The notes below the pieces were generated by a model. That model was not told where the DNA came from. It did no database searches and saw only the letters and a list, made by a program, of their open reading frames with translations. The translations under genes and the position numbers were made by a program. From Bacteroidota bacterium (GTDB lineage Bacteria > Bacteroidota > Ignavibacteria > Ignavibacteriales > Ignavibacteriaceae), in assembly GCA_021796135.1 (NCBI GenBank), contig JAJYOQ010000044.1:1-15715 (forward strand): a stretch of DNA of 15,715 nt, written 5' to 3'. Below, in pieces: positions 8,332 to 15,633 of this stretch. The first letter of the stretch is position 1. Each line of letters begins with the position of its first letter.

Positions 8332-8391
8332 AAGCTAATATGTTTAATTATAATTTAATAATCAAGCCTGATTAAATTAGTATATCAGCTT
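8332..8391 (-). promoter_or_regulatory. Nested stem-loop in the leader of the T9SS cargo gene
   Basis: In minus-strand RNA AAGCUGAUAU (8391-8382) pairs over ten positions with AUAUUAGCUU (8341-8332). The single difference is a G-U pair on this strand and would be an A-C mismatch on the other. Inside lies a second imperfect stem, TAATTTAATCA / TGATTATTAAATTA (8379-8369 with 8364-8351), with a four-base loop. AAAATTTTTATC follows the outer stem. It could be an attenuator, an mRNA-stabilising fold or a weak terminator. The region is very AT-rich, so chance pairing is possible. Confidence 0.35.
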
Positions 8392-8424
8392 AGAAATATT
8401 ACAATTATCATATATCCGCTTATT

Positions 8425-8454
8425 CAAATATATACAATGTATTTACAAATCAAA
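8425..8454 (-). promoter_or_regulatory. Bacteroidota-type promoter for the T9SS cargo gene
   Basis: On the minus strand TTTG (8454-8451), an 18-base spacer and TATATTTG (8432-8425) are present. The downstream element matches TAnnTTTG perfectly and the spacer is one base short of the usual 19. It predicts a leader of roughly 115-120 bases before the ATG at 8300. The rest of the gap 8301-8512 holds the leader stem-loop; no clear terminator for the glycosidase gene was found. Confidence 0.5.
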
Positions 8455-8512
8455 ATATTAAAATTTGAAATTAAAACTTATATCACAACTTGTTTTTCTA
8501 AATAATTTTTTC

Positions 8513-11500
8513 TCATTTCAAGAAAATCATTTTTTTGGTATCGACAAAATTACCTGCAGTCATTCTGTAAAAGTATGTTCCGCTTGAAATAATGCTGCCA
8601 TAATTATTTTTCCCGTCCCAAGTTACGAAGTAGTCGCCGGAAGTATGGTAAGAATTTACCAAAGTTTTTACTAATTGCCCGGAAATATTAAATATATCGA
8701 TTTTAACCTGTCCTGCTTTGGCAATATGGTATCTAATATTCGTCGTTGGGTTAAATGGATTAGGGTAATTATCTTCAAGCAAGAATTTTGATGGAGTCTT
8801 TATTTCTGACTGAACGTCATTTACTCCGGTAGTATCAACCGGATAAACAGAAAGTTCAAAAATTGAATAACCGTAAACAGTGCCGCGGTGCAATCCCAGC
8901 ATTTCAACATATCGAGCTTTTGCGCCGACTGGCAAGTTTGAAAGACCTCCGTTTCCATTAGTAATATGCTGTGCGATTGTCCAGATAACTCCGTCATTGG
9001 AAATCAGAAGTTCAAATTCTTTTGCATAAGCTGCTTCCCAGCTTATAACAACTTTATCAATATCATAAACGGCACCGAGATCAATCTTTAACCATTGTGG
9101 ATCACTAAATTGAGAAGACCATCTGGTTGAGCTATTGCCATCGACTGCATTTGAAGCTGGATAACTGGATGATTCTAGTGAAGAAGCGGTAGCAGTTTTA
9201 CCGACTGCTATATCAATTGCCGGTTTTGGAATTACTGTTATTGTATCAACACAAGTATTATTGTTTGTATAAATCTCATCTATAGAGTTATCCGTATTTA
9301 CGGTAGCTTCAACTTCAAAATTACCGGTTTGATTTGCACTCCATGCATTAATTGTCGAATCTGCACTTGTATTAGCACATATTAGTGCCATCCCGCCGAC
9401 AGGGATTGATCCTTTGAATTCAGTTGATCGGCTTACTTCTGTTCCATTAACATCAAAAGTTACTAAATGAGTAGTATTTGATGGACTTGGCGCTGTACCT
9501 TGGTTTTTGACCATTGCAAGAAAAACCACATTATCTCCTTTAACAGGGAAGCGGGGAAAATACTTAATGTTGGTAATAACTAAATCTGGTTTCAGTGGTG
9601 CAAGTGATATATTAACGATTGCAGAATCGGCTAAATTGTCGGAAGACCCTCCGACTCTTATGGTATAATTTCCGGGGTCTACTTTATATGAATTTGAGCT
9701 TTCGTCAAAATAATATAAATCGTCATTTGTCAAAGTAAAAGTTACGGTTTTGGTTTCCCCGGGTAATAAAGTAATCCTCTGAAAACCTCTTAACTGTTTA
9801 AAAGGCATCCAAACATTTTGATTCCGGTGGGAAGTATATAGCTGAACAACTTCATCACCTGCAAGCTGTCCCGAATTAGTGACATCAATACTTACAGGAA
9901 TATTTTGTCCTAAATTTATTGAAGCCGGCACAACCAGATTGCTGTATTTAAAAGTCGTATAGCTTAATCCATAACCAAAAGCGAACTCAGGAGTATAACC
10001 CATTTCATCAAACCATCTATAACCGGCACCGAATTTTGTATCATAATCTAAATCAAAATTAGGCAGCTGCAGATCAGACTGAGGCATTGTAACCGGTAAT
10101 TTTCCCCCGGGATTATAATCACCGAAAATTACATCAGCAATTGCGTTTCCGCCTTCTTGTCCTGGGTAAAATCCATATATCAAACCTTTAATATTTTGAA
10201 TACAATCATGCAGACCGCAAATACCGCCGCTCTCAATTACGCAAATTAAATTTTTATTTACCTGGCTTAATCTGTTAATGAGTAGTTCCTGCTGTCCTGG
10301 TAAAACAATTGAACCTGAAGATCGATCGAATCCCTCACCTTCCTGAGTTCCATCAAGACCTCCGACATAAACTACATAATCGGAATTAGCGGCTGCTGTC
10401 AATGCAGAATTAAAACCGGATGTATCGCTGCTGTTAATATCGCAGCCTTTATAGTAGGTTACTTTAGCCGCTCCTATTTTATTGATTATTCCGGCAACCG
10501 GAGATACAGAATAAAACGGTGTTACAAAACTGCTCCCTGAGGCATCTGTTTGGCATATATTTGCACTTGGACCAATTACAGCAATTGACTTTACTGTAGT
10601 CTTATTGATCGGTAAAATATTGTCTTGATTTTTAAGAAGTACAAGACTTTCTCTTCCTGCCTGAAGACAAAGCTGCTGATGAGCTGTGCTGTTTATGTCA
10701 TTGCCGTTTCCCGGTAAATAATAATCAAGTAAACCGGAAAGAATCTTAGTACGTAGTACTGATCTTACGGCATTGTCAATAGTTGAAATACTAACTGAAT
10801 TATTATTGACATCATTTAATAGGTTGTCCTGATATTGAGTATCTCCCATGTCAATATTACAACCGGCGTTGACAGCATTAGCGGTATTCCATATTGAACC
10901 CCAATCGGAAACAACATAAAAGGGGTAACCCCAGTTATCTCTTAATATTGTTGTAAGCAGGTTCGGGCTTTCTGCGCACTTTTGCCCGTTAATTAAATTA
11001 TATGCATTCATAACAGAAAGAACTCCGCCTTCCTGCACTGCGGTTCTAAAATTCAATCCGAATTCTTCCATTAAATTGCGTTGACTTATAGTTACATCAT
11101 TATTAACTCTATTATTTTCTTTCCCGTTTGCATTATAATGTTTTGCAGTAGCAATACATCCGGTACTTTGAGCACCTTTAATTAATGAAGTAGTAATTTG
11201 TGCGCATAAATAGGAATCTTCACCACCGCTTTCCGGGCTTCTTCCGTAACGCGGATCTCGGCAAATATCCATTGATGGTCCCAGCATTTGATGAATTCCT
11301 TTTCCTCGAAATTCCTGACCCATTGCAATACCAACCTGGCGGATTAATGTCCTGTCCCATGTAGAAGCCATTCCGATACTTACTGGAAAGCTGGTTGCAT
11401 CTCCATTTCTTACTCCGTGAGGGCCGTCAGACATAATTAATCCGGGAATACCTAGTCTTGGATTATCAGCTGTATTAAATCCGCCTTCCTGATGCAATTG

Positions 11501-11638
11501 AAGAATTTTTTCGGCAAGTGTCATTTTAGATATTAAACTGTCAATTCGAGTTTCTAAGGTTTGTGCATTGGAAAGTTGAAAAACTGAATTGAAAATTAGC
11601 AGACTAAAAATTATAATTGTAAAAACTTTGATATTCAT
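8513..11638 (-). CDS. Secreted multidomain GH3 glycosidase (beta-glucosidase/xylosidase type) with T9SS tail
   Basis: This 1041-residue exported enzyme should remove sugars from the non-reducing ends of beta-linked glycans. A signal peptide (1-25, SNA|Q) is followed by the GH3 barrel (about 30-300): DGPHGVR (71-77), DPRYGRSPESGGED (128-141), the KH pair 166-167 and the nucleophile Asp245 in VVSDWG. The GH3 C-terminal domain (about 330-565) has GEGFDR (434-439), the usual place for substrate-binding and acid/base residues, and PGQEGG (492-497). Then come a fibronectin-III-like domain (about 590-675), a CARDB-like domain (about 685-800, starting PDLVITNIKY), an F5/8 type C (CBM32-like) domain (about 808-935) and a T9SS type A tail (about 950-1041, NYPNPFNPTTNIRY). 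AAGGAA lies about seven bases before the ATG. It stands alone, with no SusC/SusD pair or other glycan genes in view. The enzyme class is sure; the sugar is not. Confidence 0.93.
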   Translation of the reverse strand: MNIKVFTIIIFSLLIFNSVFQLSNAQTLETRIDSLISKMTLAEKILQLHQEGGFNTADNPRLGIPGLIMSDGPHGVRNGDATSFPVSIGMASTWDRTLIRQVGIAMGQEFRGKGIHQMLGPSMDICRDPRYGRSPESGGEDSYLCAQITTSLIKGAQSTGCIATAKHYNANGKENNRVNNDVTISQRNLMEEFGLNFRTAVQEGGVLSVMNAYNLINGQKCAESPNLLTTILRDNWGYPFYVVSDWGSIWNTANAVNAGCNIDMGDTQYQDNLLNDVNNNSVSISTIDNAVRSVLRTKILSGLLDYYLPGNGNDINSTAHQQLCLQAGRESLVLLKNQDNILPINKTTVKSIAVIGPSANICQTDASGSSFVTPFYSVSPVAGIINKIGAAKVTYYKGCDINSSDTSGFNSALTAAANSDYVVYVGGLDGTQEGEGFDRSSGSIVLPGQQELLINRLSQVNKNLICVIESGGICGLHDCIQNIKGLIYGFYPGQEGGNAIADVIFGDYNPGGKLPVTMPQSDLQLPNFDLDYDTKFGAGYRWFDEMGYTPEFAFGYGLSYTTFKYSNLVVPASINLGQNIPVSIDVTNSGQLAGDEVVQLYTSHRNQNVWMPFKQLRGFQRITLLPGETKTVTFTLTNDDLYYFDESSNSYKVDPGNYTIRVGGSSDNLADSAIVNISLAPLKPDLVITNIKYFPRFPVKGDNVVFLAMVKNQGTAPSPSNTTHLVTFDVNGTEVSRSTEFKGSIPVGGMALICANTSADSTINAWSANQTGNFEVEATVNTDNSIDEIYTNNNTCVDTITVIPKPAIDIAVGKTATASSLESSSYPASNAVDGNSSTRWSSQFSDPQWLKIDLGAVYDIDKVVISWEAAYAKEFELLISNDGVIWTIAQHITNGNGGLSNLPVGAKARYVEMLGLHRGTVYGYSIFELSVYPVDTTGVNDVQSEIKTPSKFLLEDNYPNPFNPTTNIRYHIAKAGQVKIDIFNISGQLVKTLVNSYHTSGDYFVTWDGKNNYGSIISSGTYFYRMTAGNFVDTKKMIFLK

Positions 11639-11857
11639 GATACTGTTCCTTTTAATCAGTAGACAATAAATGAATTTAAGCGCAAGAATTAGACCAGCAA
11701 AATTTATAATAATCGTTGGGAATTCATCTAAATTACAGTAATTATTCAGGAAAAATTAACAAAATAATAAATCTTGTCTTATCATTTTAATAAACTGAAA
11801 TTTATGCGAAATTACTGCAAATGTCAGAATTGGATCTATGTAAAATTTTTTTGGTTG
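11639..11857. other. Divergent intergenic region, mostly without recognised features
   Basis: This AT-rich gap separates the minus-strand glycosidase from the plus-strand inhibitor gene. It must hold the glycosidase promoter, but I found only weak candidates, the best being TTTG at 11821-11818 with TCAGTTTA 19 bases on (11798-11791, minus strand). No ORF, RNA gene or convincing repeat is seen. Confidence 0.3.
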
Positions 11858-11888
11858 CTTGTTTTATTTACATGATTGATTATTTTTA
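11858..11888 (+). promoter_or_regulatory. Bacteroidota-type promoter for the inhibitor-domain gene
   Basis: CTTG (11858-11861), exactly 19 bases and TATTTTTA (11881-11888) are present, the same downstream element as at the peptide transporter. The predicted transcript start falls near 11893-11896. This excludes a TTG start at 11876 and supports the ATG at 11918. Confidence 0.4.
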
Positions 11889-11917
11889 AAATAAACTTTT
11901 ATAATGAGAAGTTAAGG

Positions 11918-12904
11918 ATGATTTTGAAGCCTATAATGATAATTTATTTTATACTGTTATTTTCTTTTCAATTGCTGGGACAGTCAGAAAAGGGCGAAGT
12001 AGTTATTGATTCCTCCGCTTTGTGGCAGCCTGGGATGAGCATAATGCAGAATATACATGATGCATGTGATACCGCCAAGTATCAAAATTTTGGTGCATGC
12101 TTTGTAGATCAAATGAAAAAGTCCGGAGCATCAAAAAATGCGGTTGAGTTTGCCAGAATGACAGGCAACCAAGGCTACTTACGCGATTTTAGGAAATATG
12201 GCAATGTTAGTGCCGCATATTCTGTTTTCCCATTTAGAGCGAATGAAAATCAGGTTTGTTACTTAGTCGGCCATCGACATGAAATTATTGACATTGATGA
12301 TTATAAATTGATGCCGATAAAAGAAATCCAAAAAAATAAAATTTATCAGAAAATACTTAAGAAATACCCAAACGTTGATATTTGGCCGGGGGATAGGAGC
12401 GGAAAAGATTATCCGCAGTACAATAGATTGTCAAATAATTTGATTAGACTTATTGCAAATTATCAGCTTAAAAATGGCTGTCATGCCTGCGAAATTGTTG
12501 GCTATGCAAATTTTGCATTTGATTTTGATAGCTCCGGCAAATTTCTGGGTATAAAGGTGGTAAATGTTGAACCTGAAGAGTATGAATTATCTGTTCCCAC
12601 TTATAAGACAAATAAGAAAATTATTAATGTAAAATTAGGAGGAACTTTTATAATTGAGCTTTCATCTAATGTAACAACCGGATATGAATGGCAAATCGAT
12701 ACATTGGATAATAATAAGCTTGAACTTATTAACCATTTCTATATACCTCCGAAAAGAGTAATCATAGGTAGAGGAGGCAAAGAAATATTTCAATTAATCC
12801 CTATTAAAGAAGGAATGACTGGAATAAGATTTAAATATGTAAGACCATGGGATATGAATAATACTCCCGCACAAAATATTAAATTCAATATCATTATCAG
12901 ATGA
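11918..12904 (+). CDS. Secreted protein with C-terminal chagasin (I42) cysteine-protease inhibitor domain
   Basis: From the ATG at 11918 (GAGAAG six bases upstream) the protein has 328 residues and a signal peptide ending near LLG|Q. A TTG at 11876 would lengthen it by 14 residues but lies in the promoter. The last 95 or so residues form a chagasin-like domain with all three inhibitory loop motifs: NVTTGYEW (251-258; family NPTTGY), GRGG (284-287; family GxGG) and RPW (309-311). Known members plug the active site of papain-like cysteine proteases. Residues about 23-225 are not recognised. They contain five Cys (50, 61, 114, and C188/C191 as CHAC), a GHRHE stretch (118-122), WPGDR (156-160) and a closing strand pair around NFAFDFDSSGKFLG. 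NudC follows 15 bases later. The inhibitor domain is well supported; the target and the N-terminal role are unknown. Confidence 0.8.
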   Translation: MILKPIMIIYFILLFSFQLLGQSEKGEVVIDSSALWQPGMSIMQNIHDACDTAKYQNFGACFVDQMKKSGASKNAVEFARMTGNQGYLRDFRKYGNVSAAYSVFPFRANENQVCYLVGHRHEIIDIDDYKLMPIKEIQKNKIYQKILKKYPNVDIWPGDRSGKDYPQYNRLSNNLIRLIANYQLKNGCHACEIVGYANFAFDFDSSGKFLGIKVVNVEPEEYELSVPTYKTNKKIINVKLGGTFIIELSSNVTTGYEWQIDTLDNNKLELINHFYIPPKRVIIGRGGKEIFQLIPIKEGMTGIRFKYVRPWDMNNTPAQNIKFNIIIR

Positions 12905-12919
12905 AAACTAAATTAAAAA

Positions 12920-13855
12920 ATGGATAATTTCTTAACTTCTATAGGTTTGAACCGTTTTTCAGAATTCAGAGATAATGAAAATTGGATAAAAGAAAAACTG
13001 GAAAGCAGTCATTCAAATATAATTTTAATCAAAAATCATAATCCGCTTATTGCTGATAATGAAATAACAAAAGCGGTTATTCTACCTTTTGAAGAAATTA
13101 AAAAAACATTTGTAGATTTACCTCGTTTTACTTTTCTGGGCGAATTAAAGGGAGAATATTATTTCTTCGCAGATGTTAATGATACGTTAGAAGAAAACAT
13201 TAATTTTCCAGGGTCATTTATCGAATTTCGGAAAGTGATGTCTTTTTTAGATTCCGATGTTGCATCAATTCTAGCTTATGCCCGGGCATTATCTTATTGG
13301 CAGTCGGGAAATAAGTTTTGCGGTAAATGCGGAAACCGAACAATGGTCCTGGATGCGGGACATAAAATAATATGCACTTCTGAAGAATGCCGTTCCGAGT
13401 TATTCCCTAAAATTGATCCGGCTGTTATAGTTTTGGTAAGTGACGGCGACAAATGTTTATTGGCGAGACAAAGGAAATGGCCTGCATGGCAGTATTCTAC
13501 AATAGCCGGATTTGTGGAACCTGGCGAAAGTCTTGAACTTGCTGTTAAAAGAGAAGTTAATGAGGAAACTGGAATTGATGTGGAAGAAATAATTTACCAT
13601 TCATCTCAGCCATGGCCTTTCCCGGCTGCTTTAATGCTGGGTTTCCATGCCAAAGCAGTGAGTTTTAAAATCCAACCGCGGGATAATGAACTGGAACATG
13701 TTAAATGGTTTACTCGTAAGGAAATTATCGAGAATTTTGAAAACAAGACTTTAAAATTTCCCCCGTCAATTTCTATTTCTTTTAAACTAATTGAGCAATG
13801 GTTTAATCAATCTGGATCCGGCAAGCTTCAAGATATTATTGAAAATTTTTTATAG
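12920..13855 (+). CDS. nudC: NADH pyrophosphatase / NAD-capped RNA hydrolase NudC
   Basis: This 311-residue cytoplasmic Nudix hydrolase cleaves NADH to NMNH and AMP and, in studied members, removes NAD caps from RNA. The order of parts is standard: an N-terminal domain (about 1-125), a zinc ribbon with Cys134, Cys137, Cys152 and Cys157, and a Nudix domain with a complete box at 197-219 (GFVEPGESLELAVKREVNEETGI pattern Gx5Ex7REVxEExGI). Just after it comes the NudC signature SQPWPFP (229-235), which marks NADH/NAD specificity. No Shine-Dalgarno site precedes the ATG, only an A-rich stretch, as is common in Bacteroidota. The start is 15 bases after the stop of the inhibitor gene, so it is likely co-transcribed although the functions look unrelated. 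No clear terminator follows. The assignment is firm. Confidence 0.95.
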   Translation: MDNFLTSIGLNRFSEFRDNENWIKEKLESSHSNIILIKNHNPLIADNEITKAVILPFEEIKKTFVDLPRFTFLGELKGEYYFFADVNDTLEENINFPGSFIEFRKVMSFLDSDVASILAYARALSYWQSGNKFCGKCGNRTMVLDAGHKIICTSEECRSELFPKIDPAVIVLVSDGDKCLLARQRKWPAWQYSTIAGFVEPGESLELAVKREVNEETGIDVEEIIYHSSQPWPFPAALMLGFHAKAVSFKIQPRDNELEHVKWFTRKEIIENFENKTLKFPPSISISFKLIEQWFNQSGSGKLQDIIENFL

Positions 13856-13932
13856 CACTCTTCCGTCTATCTTACTATCTTATATTAAAGAATGTATATA
13901 ACATCACTCTTAATCATAAACACTTCTGAATA

Positions 13933-13963
13933 TGGAAACTAATACTTGACAAAATAGTTTCCA
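13933..13963 (+). promoter_or_regulatory. Operator 1 for the TetR regulator
   Basis: A perfect inverted repeat, TGGAAACTA (13933-13941) and TAGTTTCCA (13955-13963), has 13 bases between arms. It overlaps the upstream promoter element TTGACA. The site stands just before a TetR gene, so it is probably its binding site. Confidence 0.68.
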
Positions 13964-13976
13964 GCTGTTATCTTTA
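13946..13976 (+). promoter_or_regulatory. Promoter of the TetR-HlyD-ABC operon
   Basis: TTGACA (13946-13951), 17 bases and TATCTT (13969-13974) fit a sigma-70 layout. TATCTTTA (13969-13976) also resembles the Bacteroidota TAnnTTTG element. The promoter is flanked by the two operators, and the transcript start would fall in operator 2. Confidence 0.6.
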
Positions 13977-14005
13977 GAAACGAAAAATATATAAAATAGT
14001 TTCCA
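13975..14005 (+). promoter_or_regulatory. Operator 2 for the TetR regulator
   Basis: TAGAAACGA (13975-13983) and TAGTTTCCA (13997-14005) form a second, degenerate inverted repeat with the same 9-13-9 build as operator 1, shifted by exactly 42 bases (four helical turns). The right arms share a 13-base direct repeat, AAAATAGTTTCCA. It lies between the promoter and the ATG at 14020. Confidence 0.65.
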
Positions 14006-14019
14006 CCTAAAATTGGCAA

Positions 14020-14628
14020 ATGACTGAAAAAGATAAAATAATGCATTTAGCACTTGAAACTTTTCTAAAAGAAGGTTTTCATAAGACAACAATGGATGAA
14101 ATTGCTGCTAAGCTTCATATGAGCAAGAAGACTATTTATAAAAATTTTTCGACTAAAGAAGAATTGTTAGCCGAGGTTACCCAATTCTTTCTAAAATCAA
14201 ACCATAAAGCAATTAGAAAATCAATTAGTGCAGATAGCAATGCCGTAGAAAAGATTTATTATATGACTAATACAATCGGAATAATTGTGTCTAATATTAG
14301 CGATAAAATGTTATCTGATCTGCAATCTTATGCGCCTGAGTTGTGGAAAAGAATTGATGAATTCAGGACCAGGGTTTTAACTGTTAATTTTACAAAAATT
14401 ATTGAACAGGGCAAAACTGAAGGATTTGTAAACAATTTTAACTCATTTATAGTCATTACTGCATTTGTAGCTTCAATAAGAGGGGTGGCTAATCCTCAAT
14501 TTGTTACCTCAAATAAAATAACTTTGATTGAAGCGCTGGAAACTACTATTTCAATTTTTCTAAATGGTATTTTAACTGAAAAAGGCAAAAAAAATCTTAT
14601 AAAACTTAAAAACAACGGAGCGAACTAA
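14020..14628 (+). CDS. TetR family transcriptional repressor of the efflux operon
   Basis: This 202-residue regulator has the TetR N-terminal three-helix DNA-binding domain (about 4-50): ALETFLKEGFHKTTMDEIAA followed by the recognition helix region MSKKTIYKNFSTKEELL (34-50). The C-terminal part is helical and should bind a ligand and dimerise; it carries no motif that names the inducer. Two matching inverted repeats surround its promoter, so autorepression that also controls the downstream genes is likely. Its TAA overlaps the ATG of the HlyD gene by one base, giving tight co-expression. The arrangement resembles E. coli CecR (YbiH) with ybhG-ybhF. The ATG at 14020 has only a weak ribosome site; no better in-frame start precedes the operators. 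The family is sure, the ligand unknown. Confidence 0.92.
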   Translation: MTEKDKIMHLALETFLKEGFHKTTMDEIAAKLHMSKKTIYKNFSTKEELLAEVTQFFLKSNHKAIRKSISADSNAVEKIYYMTNTIGIIVSNISDKMLSDLQSYAPELWKRIDEFRTRVLTVNFTKIIEQGKTEGFVNNFNSFIVITAFVASIRGVANPQFVTSNKITLIEALETTISIFLNGILTEKGKKNLIKLKNNGAN

Positions 14629-15596
14629 TGAAAAAAGTATTTTCATTTATTACTTTACCATTGCTTGCACTTATCTTGGGCTGCGGCGGAGGAAATAATA
14701 AAAATCAAATTAAAGCTTCAGGAACTATAGAAGCTACTAATGTTACGGTAAGTTCAAAAGTTACCGGACAAATTCTAAAATTAAATTTCGAAGAAGGTGA
14801 TTTGGTTAAAGCAGGCGATACTCTTATGACTATTGATCATGAGAACTTATCTATCCAGCTCCAGCAGGCAATTGCCGGTGAAGAACAAGCAGATGCAGAG
14901 CTGAAATTAATGGAGAAAGGCGCAAGGTCAGAGGACATTCTTCAGGCTGAAGATGCTCTTAAACAATCTGAAGCTAATTATAAACTTGCTAAGCTTGATA
15001 AAGAAAGAAATGAAAAGCTTTATCAATCCAGGACGATTACACAGCAGCAGTTTGATAATATTACAAAAGGGTATGTTGTAGCTGCAGCACAATTAAACTC
15101 TGCTAAAGAAAATCTCAAAAAGATGAAACATTTTTATCGTCCTGAAGATATAGAACAGGCAAAGGCTAACTTAGACAGGCAAAAAGCCGTTGTTGAATTA
15201 TTAAAAAAGAATATCCGCGATTCATTCGTAATTGCACCATTAAGCGGTTTTGTAGTTAAAAAATTTGTTGAAGCGGGTGAAAGTGTTGTCCCGTTGTCTT
15301 CTTTAGTTATGATTTCTGACTTAGAATACGTAGATCTTGTTATTTACGTTTCTGAACTTGATTTAGGCAAGATTAAACTCGGTCAATCGGCTGATGCTTC
15401 TATAGATACTTACCCGGGTAGATTATACAAAGGTAAAATAATATATATTTCTCCTGATGCAGAGTTTACTCCTAAAAATGTTCAAACAAATGATGAAAGA
15501 ACAAAGCTTGTTTTTGCAGTAAAGATTCACATTCATAATCCAAAATTTGAATTAAAATCCGGCATGCCTGCCGATGCCGTGGTTCATATTAACTAA
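14628..15596 (+). CDS. HlyD/YbhG-like membrane fusion (periplasmic adaptor) lipoprotein
   Basis: This 322-residue adaptor should bridge an inner-membrane ABC exporter to an outer-membrane channel. It starts with a lipoprotein signal ending LILGC (Cys19). The first half of the lipoyl-like domain follows (about 30-72, TIEATNVTVSSKVTGQI), then a long alpha-helical hairpin (about 75-195, two Gln/Ala/Lys-rich helices), the second lipoyl half (200-230, APLSGFVVKKFVEAGE) and a beta-barrel part (232-320). The stretch SPDAEFTPKNVQT (275-287) and the end SGMPADAV are much like E. coli YbhG as I recall it. GGAG lies seven bases before the ATG, which overlaps the stop of the TetR gene. The ABC ATPase gene begins 37 bases after the stop. 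Lipid anchoring instead of a transmembrane anchor is common for Bacteroidota adaptors. The exported compound is unknown. Confidence 0.92.
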   Translation: MKKVFSFITLPLLALILGCGGGNNKNQIKASGTIEATNVTVSSKVTGQILKLNFEEGDLVKAGDTLMTIDHENLSIQLQQAIAGEEQADAELKLMEKGARSEDILQAEDALKQSEANYKLAKLDKERNEKLYQSRTITQQQFDNITKGYVVAAAQLNSAKENLKKMKHFYRPEDIEQAKANLDRQKAVVELLKKNIRDSFVIAPLSGFVVKKFVEAGESVVPLSSLVMISDLEYVDLVIYVSELDLGKIKLGQSADASIDTYPGRLYKGKIIYISPDAEFTPKNVQTNDERTKLVFAVKIHIHNPKFELKSGMPADAVVHIN

Positions 15597-15633
15597 AGTT
15601 AATTGTGAAAAATTATAAAAATGGAAATATTAT

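Noticed and set aside
8513..11638. Polysaccharide utilisation locus around the GH3 gene
   Set aside because: No SusC/SusD-like pair, further glycosidases or sugar regulator occur in the window.
11876..11878. TTG as the start of the I42-domain gene
   Set aside because: It lies inside the likely promoter, and the ATG at 11918 gives a cleaner signal peptide with a ribosome site at normal spacing.
13910..14092. Minus-strand ORF of 60 codons over the TetR promoter and start
   Set aside because: It covers the operators and the TetR N-terminus; its composition (Phe, Leu, Tyr rich) reflects AT-rich DNA and no ribosome site is seen.
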